Origin: Erythrocercus mccallii | Lineage: Eukaryota; Chordata; Aves; Passeriformes; Dicruridae | Assembly (NCBI GenBank): GCA_013397435.1 | Contig: VZRG01001542.1 | Coordinates: forward strand, 1,778-65,777 | DNA: 64,000 nucleotides | Reading direction: 5' to 3' | In this document: positions 36,018 through 49,005 of the stretch, in pieces | Position numbering within the stretch: the stretch's first letter is position 1 | How the letters are laid out: each line of letters opens with the position of its first letter | The notes under the pieces: generated by a model | Database searches by the model: none | Told to the model about the DNA's origin: nothing | What the model saw: the letters and a program-made list of their open reading frames with translations, nothing else | Position numbers and translations under genes: made by a program

Positions 36018-38490
36018 ATAGAATCATAGAATTAGTTAGGTTGGAAAAGATCTTTAAAATCATTGAGGTCAACTATCATTATACTGCCAAGTCCACCACT
36101 AAGCCTTATTCCTAAGAACCTCATCTACACACATGTTAAAACCCTCCAGGGGTGGACATTTCACACTTCCCTGAGCAGTCTGTTGAAATGCTTTGCAAAC
36201 CTTTCCATGAAGAAATTTTTCCTACTATGCTATTCCTCTGGCACAGCCTGAGGCTATTTCCTCTCGCTCTGTTTTTTGTTACTTGAAAAAGGAGAGACTG
36301 ACCTGTCTACATCCCTTTTCAGGTAGTTATAGGGAGTTATAAGGGTTTTTTTCTTATTTTCTCCAGCCGAAAGACACCAGTTCCTTCAGCCACTCCTCTT
36401 AAGACTTTTGCTCCAATTGTTTGCCAGCTGTGTTGCCCTCCCCAGATACACTCCAGCATCAAAATGATCTTCCCGTGGTGAGTGAGTTTAGGAAAACTAA
36501 ACACAGGATTTGAGGTGTGGCCTCAGCAGTGCCCAGCACAGGGGGCCAATCCCTGCCCTGCTCCTGCTGCCACAGCATTGCTGATCCAGGCCAGGGTGCC
36601 ATTGGCCTTCTTGGCCACCTGGGCACAGCCTGGCTCATGTTCAGCTGCTGTCACAGCACCCCCAGGCCCTTTCCAGCCACTCTGCCCCAGCCTGTGGAGC
36701 TGCCTGGGGCTGTTGTGAGCCAAGGGCAGGACCCGGCACTGGGCACTGCTGAACCTCCCACCATTGGCCTCAGCCCATGATCCAGCCTGTCCAGATCCCT
36801 CTGCAGAGCCTTCCTGCCCTCCAGCAGATCAGCACTGCCACCCAGACCGGTGTCACCTGTGAACTGCCTGAGGCTGTGCTCACTCCCCCTGTTCAGGTCA
36901 TCAGTGAAGGTACTAAACAGGACAGGTCCCAGAACTGAGCCCTGGGGAGCAGCACTGGTGACAGGCCAGCAGCTGGATGTAACTCAATTCACTGTTGCTC
37001 TCTGGGCCCAGCCATGCTGGCAGTTTTTTACCCAGTGAGCAGTGCAACAATCCAAGTCATGGGCTGCCAGTTTCTCCAGAATAATCCTTTGGGAGAGGGT
37101 GTCAAAGGCTTTACTAACATCCAGTTGAGCAAAATCCACAATCTTTCATTCATCCACAAAGTGGGCGATCCTATAATAGAAGGAGATCAAGCTCCTGCTT
37201 TTCACAAGCCAGGCCCATGATGGCTGGGCCTGACCCCTTGGTTCTTCTGTATGTGCCAGGTGATGGTGCAGGCTGATCTGCTCCGTGACTTTCCTGAACA
37301 CCACCATCAGGCCTGTAGTTTCCCTGATCCTCCTTCCAACCCTCCTTGTAGATGGGCATCATCCATCATCCAACCCAACCTCCAGCCAACTTACACCTCC
37401 CCAGATAGCCAGGACGGCTCGCAAGCGATGGAATGTGGCTCAGTGAGCACTTCCACCAGCACCCCTGGGTGGATCCTATCCAGGCCCACACACTTGAGCA
37501 TGTCTAAGTGCTGTGGTGGGTCATGGAACATTTCCCTTTGGATTATGTGGCCTTCGTTCTGCTTTTTTTCTCTTTTTTACAGATCAGGAGGCTGGGTACC
37601 CTGAGAACAACTGGTCTGACTATTAAAAATTGAGACAAAGAATGCTCTAATCTTTTCTTCATCCTTTGTACTGTGTTTCTCTCTTCATGTAAAAAAGGCT
37701 GAATATTCTCTTTACCCTGCATTTGTTATTAATATATTTATTGAATTTTATTTTTTTTTTTTGTCTTTTACAGCAGTAGATAGATGAAGTTCCAGTTGGG
37801 GTTTGATTCTTCTGATTTTCTCCCTGCATGCCCTCATGACATCCCTATACTCTTCCTGAATAGCCTGCCTAGTCTTTCATAGATCCTAAATTCTCTTGGT
37901 TTTTTCTGGAGTTTGGCTCTCTGTTCAGTCTGGCTGGTCTTCTTCCCTGCTAGTCCAGCTTTCAGCACATGCTGACAGCCTGGTCCTGCACTTATAGGAT
38001 TTCTTTCCTGAGGAGTATCCTGTGTTCCTGGGCTCATTTGCCCACCAGAACTGCCTTCCAAGGGACTTTCTCAACCACACTTCTGAACAGGCCCAAGTCT
38101 GCCCTCCACAAGTTCAAGGTACATGTTCTCCTTGCCACCCTTCCTTACTTCTCCCACGATGAAACGCTCTGTCATTCTGTGATCACAGTGCCCGGAGAGC
38201 CTCCAACCATCACATCACATTACCCACCAGTCCTTCTCTGTTCACAAACAACAGGTCCAGCAGGTTGCCCTCCCTTGTAGACATCCTGACCAGCTGTGTC
38301 TGGGCGTTATCATCCACACACTCCAGGAACCTCTTGGACTGGTTCCTCTCCCCTATGTTGCTTTTCCAGAAGGCATCTGGTAGGTTGAAATCCCCGACAA
38401 GAACAATGGCCAGTGATCATGAGAGTTCTCCCAGCTGCTTCTAGACTATTTCATCTGCCTTTTCTTCTTAGTTTGGTGGTCTATAGCAGA
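36018..38490 (-). mobile_element. CR1 LINE, 2.5-kb 5'-truncated copy
   Basis: A non-LTR retrotransposon antisense to SV2C. Its 3' end is the ATAGAATCATAGAATT tail at 36018. Moving right it passes through the 3' UTR and C-terminal ORF2. Near 37300-37360 the minus strand encodes PIYKEGWKEDQGNYRP, a CR1 reverse-transcriptase motif; near 38380-38400 it encodes LVGDFNLPD, an endonuclease motif. Full CR1 elements are about 4.5 kb, so the ORF1 and N-terminal endonuclease are missing. Many frameshifts and stops make it inactive. GC content of 36480-37500 is well above the neighbourhood, as usual for CR1 ORF2. Confidence 0.92.
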
Positions 38491-41400
38491 CACTAACCAT
38501 GGTATTTGTCTTTCAAGTAAAACTTGAAGAATGAAAAATACAAAGAAAATCTACAAAAGAAAGAATTCGTTAGCAGTGATTTTGTGATTATCAATACTAG
38601 CATTTAACAGACAAATTCTTTGCTATTATATGCTTGAATGTAAATTAAACTTGATTTTTTAAAATAGTGTTGGGTAAATATGGGAAATGAATTATTTGTC
38701 AATTTATCTTTCATCAGAACTGACTACTGTAGAGTTCAGTAAATTATCATGTGAATCTTTTTTACAAGGACTCTCTTGCTATTAATAATACACAGGTCAA
38801 TTGTGTACCTGCAAGAAAACTTCCTTATAATTCATAGTCCGAAGAAACACTTATATTTAAAAATGGGTACAGTGATAAGCAAAGCTTTGTCTTTTGTGTG
38901 ATGCAGTTTCCTACAACTTTATTCATTTGTTCTCAAGGAAAAGGTCGATCTGTTTGCTCACCCTTAAATACTTTGCCACTCTAATGGCAGTTCTGAGAGG
39001 AAAACAACTGATATTTTTCAATGAGGTTTGTGGTACTGGGGTAGCAAACTATTAAAAAGAACAGTTATATGCAATTGAATGGAAGGCCAAGGAGTGATGG
39101 GCTGTTTCTAAATCTCTGAATCTGTGTTTTGAGCTCTATTCCTTTTTAACAAATAGCAAATAGCAAGGTGACAACTTGCAAATGCCTCTCACATAGACTC
39201 TATTTTTAGTCTGGATGTTGTTCAAGTTTGAAAGAGAAGACAAGGTATTTCAGAAGAACACCATCCTACCTTGTATGTTTAGTATTCATAAGAGCTTTTT
39301 GTCATAATTATCTCTATTCCTTGTATGCTTTAGCATTCCAAGCCCCTTTGGCTAGTGAATCTACAAATAAACAATAGCTTCTATCTGAAGCCAGAGGTTT
39401 CTGAATGCCTCACAGACTTGTTTTCATCCCAGCTGTCACACTGTGCAGTTGCCAAAATCTGTTGTGACAAATCACAGCTCTGAAGGTAGATTAGCAGACA
39501 TTTATCATCTTTGTTTGTAACAAAGAAAATGCAAATGTATCTGAGCTTATTGTTTGTTTTACTGAATTTCACTCTCCTGAGGTGCATCACTTAAATCTCC
39601 TTTTAGTTTCACCTTTCTCACAATTTCACAGAACAAACATGAACTGAGAGTGTACATAAATACATAAATATGCATTCTGTCTTACTCTGCCTACTTCTGA
39701 TGGGGTTTACTACATAAGATGAAGAATAATTGAAAAGACCAATATTTATCATTCTTTTGATTGACATTTATGCTGTTCTCCCATATATAAACAATACGTG
39801 CAGTAGCAAAAGGTTCCTGCTGTTTCTTCAGTATTGTGCTTGCATATATTTCTACATATTTACAAAAAAAACAAGGTTGAAGGCATACCTCTTTTTATTT
39901 CACATGAAGAGTCTGATCCTTATTGAGTGAGAGCTCTTGTTTCATGATCTTGGGCCAAGCTCAATGAAGTTTTGCCTCGTGTTGGTATTAGATTGTGTCT
40001 CATTACAGAATGTGTTATTCAGGAGACAGATATCACTCATGATAATCATCCCAGAGGTTTAGATCAGTGGGGTTTTTAATCTTTTTTTAAAAAATGTTCA
40101 GACTCCACACGATTTATCCATGAAGATAAAGTACTCAGTTTTTGTATTAACAAGATACGTAATTTTGTGACCCTTAAGGAAGTAGTGCATGGACTTCTCT
40201 CTCTTATCTGTGGGTAACATGTTTATATCCACTGCTTTGGATAGGATATGATAACTGAAGAGATAACAGAAATGAATAAAAGATGAGATATAAAAACTTC
40301 AGCTTGTTTGAATAATTTGTGTTTAGGAAAGTTAAACTCCTTCCCATTTTTAGAGTGTTCTTCTCAAGTCTTCTCAGTTTCCATGGGCTTTTCATCTGCA
40401 CAGGCAGAGACATAAGAATATCGTTTCATCTATCAAATTATTTTCTATAATATGATGAGCCATATAATTTACAAGTACAGTAACAGCAAATAGCCCACTG
40501 TATCATACCAATTAATAGCCAGAAGCAGACTTAACACTGTATCCTAGGGGAAAATAGCATTTGCATTTCCCTTAAAACAAAAGATGAAGGCTTCCTACTG
40601 AAAATCTAGTAGCAGCTCTGCTTTTAATTTTACTTGAAATTCACTCCTGTGCATGCCACCATGCATTTCACAAAATGTTGGTGGGCAACAAAGAGGCAGT
40701 TGCTTTCAAACTTAGAATTTAAAAATGTTTTAAATCACATAGTGTTCCTTCTATATAAGTATGGAATGGCTCACCTGAAGGCACTGAATTATTAAGGGTT
40801 TATATGAGGGCAAGTGAAGATGGGATCTAGCTTAATTTTTTTTAGAACTGTAAAAATTATAGTCTTCCTTGCATCTGTTGGGTGATTTGGTGGTGGGGTT
40901 TTTAAATATAAACTTTGGATAAGCTAATTCATAAATAGCAGTAGCAGCTGAAGGATCTGAAAAATCCTCACAAGAGAATGATGGAAAAAGTTGGAGATAC
41001 TATCTTTTCTTGCCCAAGTCTTTGAGAGGCAGTTTATGCTTCTGATAGCAGTGTTCAGTATACCAGATACCATATTAGCTGTGTAATAGAAAATTACTGT
41101 AGTACCAAGCACAAGTTAAAATTTCTGCAAGTCATGAAGAAATTTCTTTGCTCCTTAGAAGAGGAGGTTGTCTCTCAAAGAAAGACCCTTCTCAAGCTCC
41201 ATTCAGTTTTTAAAGTGACTTCTTGTTTTTTGGTGTGATAACAGTTGTAGCTGTTCCTACTCTCCCTTCCTGCTGTCACTTGCTCTGCATTTAGGAGAAA
41301 GTTTTAGGGAATGGAGACATGGCTACTGCTACTTTGAGATTGTCTGGCATTAAGAGCAAAAGAATAGTCTTCTGCAGGAGGATGCTTCCTCTTCATCTCC

Positions 41401-42835
41401 CTCCTTGCTCCTCCAGTTTTGCTGTTGATTAACCTTTCTAAGATTTTCATAATAGTTTTTTAGTCTTTGTAGTAGCTTTGTGATATAGGAAGAGCTTCAT
41501 AGGTACTGGTATACCAAAATATTGTAGGAGTATCAGTCTGCACTTACATGAGACCAGAGGGATGAGTTTAACCGGCAGAGAAGCAAATTTTCCACTCACA
41601 GGTTTAAGGTGCAAAAAAGTGCACAACACGCTTTACTACACCATCACTATGAAACAAAGACCTACAACTCCACATAGCAGAAGTTTTCTGTATGAAGGAA
41701 GTACATCCTTATTTCTCCTTTAAACTCTAGACAGGTTATTTTCACTGTTTAATGAATATGAACATAGTATCTGGACTTTAAAGTGTTTCTTAGCCTATTG
41801 ATGTACTCACTGGAATAAACCAACTAATAAACCAATAAGCCAAATAAACCAATCAGTTGAAACAGAAAAACTGAGTTTTCAAAGCTGATTATTTTTTCCT
41901 GCTTATTTTCATATCCTAAATAAATGTTTTCATTTTCTGGCTCTAGAATTCCTTTTACATGTATAAAAGGTCTATTTGCTAGAAAAGTTGCCCTATTGAT
42001 TTGGTCAGTTTAGACAGGGCTTCTTCTGCAACTTTGGAGAACCTTTAGGATGTACATCAACCCACCTAGATCAGTTTTAACTACTCTAAAGCAGCATCTA
42101 CCTCTCATCATCCATGATATAGTTGGCTGATGCTGACAGGTGAGAGATACTTTTTTTGCTACTTTTAGTCAAGTTCTCTATATTTTGTGACATTAAGACA
42201 AGGTAGGTTTTCTCATCTTGAAGCATCCACCCAAAGGCTGCCATGAGAAACCTATTAAATTAGGTCTTCTTGAAAGTGCGCACCAACAATTCCTCATCGG
42301 CACTTTTCAGCTGTGTCAGGAAAGAGGAAGATCTTGTTTCTGGTTCTACAAGTAAATTTTTAATCTTAGAAAAGAAACTCTAATTAGAACCATGAGTACC
42401 TGGAATATTGTGGGAATGCAATTCGAAGCAGTCTCTGCACCCTGGAAGGTTTACATCATAGCTGTAATCCATTTATATTTTGGGAACTGGTGAGCCCTGA
42501 ATCCATAAAAGCACTGAGACAGTAGGGTTTCCCCATTACAGGAAAATGAGCTGTGGTTCTATCCTTGGCCATGTCACCTCAATTTTTCCTCAGCCTGGGC
42601 TTCCAGGGAAAGCTCCAAGGACAAGGTCTCGTTACCTGTAACAGGGCAGTTTCCTATTGAAAGCTTTCAGTATTTCTACCCATGAGATGAAATGCGATAC
42701 AGCCTTTATTAGCTGTGTATGCAACAAGAATTTCTAGAGGTGTAAATGTTTGTTTTACCAGCAGAGCCTTTAACAGCTAGCAGGTTCAACTATGCAAGAG
42801 ACTCATTTTAAAGCTAAATATTGACCAGCAGTATT

Positions 42836-43174
42836 TCAGAGAAGACAAGGCTTCAGGGTGTCCTAATTGGATCCTCAGTACATAAAAGAATCCTGTAAGA
42901 AAAATGGAGAGAGGCTTTTTACAATAGCATGGCTTCAAACTGAAAGAGGGCAGGTTTAGGTTAGATATTAAGAAGAAATTCTTTCCTGTGAAGGTGGTGA
43001 GGCACTGGAACAGGTTACTGAGGAATATCATGCCATCCATGGCAGTGCTGAAGGCCGGGTTGGATGGAGCTGTGAGAAGTCTGGTCTAGTGAAGGTGTCC
43101 CTGCCCATATGAAGGGGTTGGAATCAGCTGATCTTTCAGGTCTCTTACAACTAAAGCATTCTATGATTCTGTGA
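42836..43174 (+). mobile_element. CR1 LINE 3' tail
   Basis: Contains the run of CR1 blocks AAGACAAGGCTTCAGGGTG, GGTTTAGGTTAGATATTAAG, AAGAAATTCTTTCCTGTGAA, GGTGGTGAGGCACTGGAACA, GGTCTAGTGAAGGTGTCCCT, and ends ATTCTATGATTCTG. Sense to SV2C and about 1.1 kb before the third coding exon. Confidence 0.9.
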
Positions 43175-44279
43175 AGAGCTGTATAAAGGAAAAGAGAAAA
43201 CAGCAGTCCCCTATACAAGCATTAAGAGCTCAATCCAGTACTTCATCACTACATTAAGTACATGAAGAGATATTAAAATAAACTGTGTGGCTGTGGCACT
43301 GAATTTTCTTAGTGGTGAAATACCATTTCTGTATTCATGTTTCCCTTATTAATATCTGTTTAAAACTTTTTTGAGGTTTGCTGCTTGCTTCCAGCTTGGC
43401 AGCTCCCAGATGACATTATAAATATGCATTTATCATTAAAATTCACTTAAAAATTCAAACCATGCCATATATTGCTTAAAAGCATATAATCTGAAATTGG
43501 AAAAAATAAAATCCACAGGGACTTGTCTTGATTTAGAACAGACAGCTCATGTACATAGTGAGCAGGTAAAGATAGTAAAATATGACTTGGAAACTGGTAC
43601 CAAAAGTAATGCCCATTTTAAGTTATTTTAATTTTTGTAAAACCAAGTTGAATCTTCTCTTTTTATTTTTTTTGTCCATCTGACCTTCAGACAATATTTA
43701 TTTTACCATGAGAAAAAATGAATATTATATGAATGCATATGCTTTCCATAAAAAATTAAGTAAAAAGCCAGCATGGGCTTAGCTATTCATGTAGTGCAAC
43801 TGAGTAGAATGTTTTGAATTGTGTATAAAAAAACTCACTGACAGTTGCTTCTTGGTTACCTAAATCGTGGGAGGTAAGACTTAGAGAAACAGCTATTACT
43901 CTTTGGGAAAATGATTAATTTTTCCATTAGAAGCAATGTATTTTGACAGTTGTCAGTAGACTGCCATGATTTTGTAATGGTGAAAGTCAAGACTTTGTGC
44001 TGGTTTCTGTTCCAGTGACTGACACATTGACAATTCCCTTGAAGCATTGAATGCAATAAATAGTAGATGGAATTTTCAAGGAAATATTTAACAAAAATTG
44101 CATCCAAGATAATGAAGGTTTTCTCTAGAGTTCCCCAAGACATGGTGCAATTTGAGAAAAAACACTTGCCAGAGAAGCTGCTTGTGTTTGATGTTTTTGA
44201 TGACTGCTGCTACGGGCTTGTTCAAACTTTATCCAGCTGTTACTCTCTTGCTCAGTCCGTGATCTCTATCTCCTTTTAG

Positions 44280-44431
44280 GATTGGTGGAACTATGCCAAC
44301 AGTCTTCTCGTATTTTTCGGAAGTGCTTGCTCGGGAGAAACGAGGTGAACACCTGAGCTGGCTCTGTATGTTTTGGATGATTGGTGGCATCTACGCTTCT
44401 GCAATGGCTTGGGCAATAATTCCTCATTATG
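44280..44431 (+). CDS. SV2C: SV2C, third coding exon (residues 255-304 and first base of codon 305)
   Basis: Adds 152 nt: one base completing Gly254, then 50 codons and one base of codon 305. The protein reads IGGTMPTVFSYFSEVLAREK and on through RGEHLSWLCMFWMIGG to AWAIIPHYG, the SV2 TM4, the intervening cytosolic loop, and TM5. Residues EVLAREKRGEHLSWL (268-282) are shared by all SV2 proteins. The acceptor is CTCCTTTTAG at 44279 and the donor GTAAGA at 44432. Retention of the following intron would add about 14 residues before a TGA. The open phase 1 end shows that more exons follow outside the window. Confidence 0.97.
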
Positions 44432-45799
44432 GTAAGAAAAGCCACAGGAGAAAGAAAAATCTCCTTGTGATTTGAAGGTCTTCTAGTATGAAAGTAAAGA
44501 CCTTGAAGTATAGCTTAAAAAAGGGTCTTCATGTCTGTTCTCAAAATACTGACCTAACTGATAAAAATAAGTTGATTCCTTTAGGAGGATATAGTGGGAC
44601 TAAGTTGTACATCAAATAAGAAATAATTGATTACAAGATGCAAAACTTCACCAATATCCATATTTAGTCAGATTCTTTAAATTACTGAAAACCTGTACAT
44701 GCGAAAATATAATTGGCATTATTGTTAAATCTGGAGAAAATAGACAATGTGGAGATTTGCATCAGAGAAATTTTAAATTGCTGGAATGTCAAATTAGCAG
44801 TCCTTTTGACACAGTGATAGATTGTGAAGTAAACATTCTTGAGATGAAGATAAAGAACTTTCTTAATGTTTGCAGTGCTGAAATCTTAAATTAGTCTCTA
44901 AATCTGTACTGAATGTTTCTTAGTAGATATTTTTAGTGGTGTAAAAACAGATAAATGGAACACAGTACATTTAAATGCTATAGGGATGTTTAAGGGCAAT
45001 GGCTGAAGTTATACTCACATGAAATGTAAACTACTTTGTCAAAGAGCTCTTTAATTGCCCTGACATAGTTAAACATAGTATGGAGGTACAGATTCAGTTC
45101 TTTGTCTCCTGGGTTGCCTTTTATAAGAGTTAAGTGCACACAGGTCTCCAGGGCTGCTGGGACTGCTCAGGGGCTCTTAAAAATCAGCTTCTCCAGCAGT
45201 TCTCTCTGGCAGGCCTAAAGTGAAGCAAAGCAGAACTGTGAGTTAGCTGGCATCCAAAGCAACTTTCTTTAGCCAAGCAGTGAGGTTTTCTGAATGTATA
45301 TTGTGAAGGTTTGCCCAAATTGATGGGAACATTCAGCAAGTGATAATGTCCAGAAATAAATTATGGTAATGCAAACTAATCAAATATATAGACTGTTGCA
45401 TTAAAACTAATTTTAGGGTTCAGTACACTCAACCTGAATCTATAGCTTCAACCTTGCCTTTTGACTTTGAATTGCTGGAAACAAAGAGAGGAATTTGTGC
45501 TGACAAGGCACAATATGGAATTTTTTTTTCCCAAGTAGTAAATTGCTCTGGATGCCAAGTACTTTTTGCTTTCCTATGGACTTTTGTTTTGTTATCTTTC
45601 AGTGGAAAGACTGATTTACATAGGTTGTCTAATTTCTTGTAAATAACTTTATATCCTTTACAGAGGTGCTTTCAGAGCATCACATGGCAGTACATTTTAA
45701 TATAGTAGACACACCAAAGCAGTGTCACTACAGGGAAAGCATTTCTTCTTTCTTTAGCATTGGTAAAATATCAGCAACAAAAAGGAGTGTTGCACTCAT

Positions 45800-45843
45800 T
45801 TTTTTGTTGTTGTTGCTGTTCCTATTTTTGTTGTTGCTTTTTC
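45800..45843 (+). repeat. (TTG)n-like low-complexity tract
   Basis: Imperfect TTG repeats with T runs over about 44 bp. Confidence 0.8.
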
Positions 45844-48800
45844 CACCTGCAAAAATGTTTGTTAAATAACATAAGACAAAAGAAAGTAAAAAACAATTTC
45901 AAAACATAGTATGCTTCAGTGCTAGACATACAAATCAGTACTTGCAGTTTATTAAGGTAAGTTATAATGATAAAAAAGGGCAAAAAAGAAACAATTCTTT
46001 TTCACAGGGAAAAGTTCATACATAATTTGGCAAAATTAAACAGAACGTATTTATAGGTTTTGATGAGGTCTTAAAACTGTCTTTACTTTTACATCAGACT
46101 TTTTTGTTCTGAATTTTTTTGTTTTGAAGTTTAAACCCTAGTCTTAGTTCCTACCACTAAAATGAAGTCTCTCCATTTCAGGCAAACAATTTTGTTGTCA
46201 TAATGCTGTGCCAAGCTCTCAGACATTGCCAAGGGCTCCCAGGGCAAACGCTGCTCCAAGATTTGGGGAGTGTGGTCACACATTGCTGTCCCCTCCTAGA
46301 AACATTCTAGGTCAAACAAATGCCCGTGCAGGTGTCTACACCATTTGTATAACATGCGTTTACAAGGAGGCTCTTATGGTATTTCCTCTTCTACAATTTC
46401 TAAATTATTTCTACATGGATTTATTTTGCCAGAATTTAAGCAGAGATAGAGATATTCCTTCAAATCATTTCCTATACCTGTCATCATTCACATCTTCACT
46501 GAGCAGGTAACAAAACATAATTATAAACAACCCACCCACTTATAAACTGCATTTATATTTGTGCATTTATATTTGTTCTCTGCTTCTCGGTTGAGGAATT
46601 GACAGTGTTTGTGTTTCTCAGCTGGACTCAGAAGCTACTCAATATCAGTGAATGAGGCTCCATCCATAAAAAAAGCAATAAGCTGTCATTAAGCACAGTG
46701 GAACTATTCTTATATTACTAGAAAGATATCAGGCCAATACAGTAGAATAATTTTGAATATTCTTTTCTTCCCTCATTTACTAATGTATTAATTTAATTTG
46801 TACTCCTTCTTATACAACCACTTTTAAGAAGTTCTAGATTCATGAGCATACATTATCTATCCCAAGGCAGACAATGAAGCTATGCACGTGTATTTGCCCA
46901 TTGAACATTTAGCTACATCTTTCTAGGAGGAAACAAAGATTATTCTCTATATGTAATAGTTTATCTATGTTGTTGTTCAAGCAGCATAGCAGAGTCTGAA
47001 ACAGGAGCACAGCCCTGAAACACAAAATAAAGTGTTGATAACTGTTGTCTTGATATCAGTTTGTTAAGTGAGGGATTAGTGTGACGCAGTGTGCAGTAAT
47101 CACATATGGAACTGCAAATATCATCTGGAAGACAAGCATCTCTATAGCAAGGCTTTTTGATTTATATATCTGTTGGCCATTGTTTGAAAACTGAAAGTTT
47201 ATATAGACTTGTTCAAGGTCTCCTAAATTGGAGATGAAGAAGAAACATCTGCAGAGAAATGCTTCTAATTGCAACTAATTTGCAGATTAGGCTGCTAAAA
47301 AGAAGTTCCTCTCTACAATGCTTGTATCAGCCTGGATAGGAGAAATAACAATCATTCTGTAAACACTTCTGCAAGTGTAATTTTAATTTTAACATCCTGT
47401 TTCAAGGTAGAGTTCAAAGACTGCCAAATGCATCAACTGTATTACAGTAGTCTTCAAAAATGCTCATTTTTCAAATAATGAAAAATCCTAAGGAAGAGAA
47501 ATTTTAGTTTAAAATCCAGACGTTGGTATCGTACACATTTTTTTACACTATGTTTATTTTTTAGTCTGAGAATAGGAATTTTAAAAAAATATGAAAATTG
47601 TTCTACCAGCTATTGAAAAAATTCTGTGCCATGATTGTAAAAATCAGTCTCAATTTTTATTTTTAGGTATCTCCAAACTAAACATAAACAAGCTAGATAA
47701 GGATTTCAGTGTCCTTAGTCTATTTTGATATTCTGTCTAATTTATGTGTTTCGCCTTTAAGAGTCATACAAGGCTTTTCTAGATTCATGGACTATAGGGA
47801 AATCTTTTGAAATTTGCAACATTCCCTAGAGGACTTTGTTTAGTCAAAAGCAAATATTAGCCTTATTGGTTCTTAGATCTTATTCTTGAACAAGAAGAGG
47901 AGTTCTTGACCAAAAAGAAATTAGATTGCAAGGCAGAGAACAGGATGGTGCAGGTATCCAGGCTGTCAGAGCATAAGCTGCAAGTGGAACCTTAAGCCTT
48001 TTCCAGGCTCTCGCACTCCACTTCTGTATTTGTCAGAAAAGAGAGGAGATAGCCATGTCAAAGGACATTAGTGAACAAGTCTCCACTGTAAGGCCAGAGA
48101 CAGAGATATTACCTCCATATATATGCAAAAAATTACAATTAAATTAGGCTCCATTATTCCCTAAACCAATTCAAATTTAATAATACAGAATCAAGGAAAT
48201 AGGAAAAACACTTCTAACACACTGAGTACAAAAATCAGAGTAAGTTTAAACATTCTTTCAGACCAGCGTAATCGCATTGCATGACAGATCTTCACCTAAA
48301 GTATTCTGTTTTCATCACTAGAATCTCTTTTTCTACTGAATTGGACCACATACTTGTGTTCATAAGAGAGGTATTTAGCACCATTCAGGAAACAAACTTG
48401 GAGTAAAAAGTGTGGAATAATAAGTCTAAGGAAGTGGCATTCCATTTCAGAAGTGAAGATTCCTTGCCTAGGTGTAATGTGTAAGTGGGAATGTATTAAT
48501 ATATTCTCTATTTCAGCAGAGTTTTCTACTGCATCAGGAAACAACTGGTGTTTTATTCTGTGACTAAAAGTCACAGTTACAGAATATAAACTAGTCACTA
48601 GTTGCAAATGATATTTCTACTTTGGTCAATAGAGTTTTACTAGAGAAAGCCATTTTTTCCTGAATGTGGTGTTTTTTTTGAGAAAGTTCTTTACAATAAC
48701 ACTGAACTTAAAAATACAGACATAGAAGTGTCCAAATAATGCACTCACTCTGGACTTGCAAAACATTGTATTTAAAATATTAAAAATAACTTCTATTTTT

Positions 48801-48972
48801 AAACGTTTAATTATGTCTCCTACTGGAAACTTCTGTATTAATTTGCTGGTCTGTAAAATACATTCACTTTTATTCTCTCTCAAGGTTTTTGCTTATTAGT
48901 TTTCTCCTGTTAATATGATTTTATGAGTCTAAAGGGCAGAGACTGGGACTTAATTTAGATAGGATAGAAGTT

Positions 48973-49005
48973 AAATAAAGTTGTTTTACAAATAAAGTTG
49001 TTTTA
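48973..49005 (+). repeat. Tandem AATAAA-containing 17-bp repeat
   Basis: AAATAAAGTTGTTTTA occurs twice (48973-48988 and 48990-49005). Each unit has a canonical AATAAA followed by a GU-rich stretch in the SV2C sense. It may be chance; no terminal exon was recognised here. Confidence 0.75.

Larger units (their letters stand above)
31050..44279 (+). other. SV2C: SV2C intron between second and third coding exons (13,230 bp)
   Basis: GTAAGC donor, and an acceptor ending CTATCTCCTTTTAG at 44279. It contains CR1 pieces at 32960, 36018 and 42836. 31050-32959, 33381-36017, 38491-42835 and 43175-44279 are otherwise unremarkable AT-rich sequence apart from short repeats listed separately. Confidence 0.9.

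Noticed and set aside
37251..38280. Several 75-117 codon frames on both strands
   Set aside because: They are sense or antisense pieces of the broken CR1 ORF2 and its linker, not independent genes.
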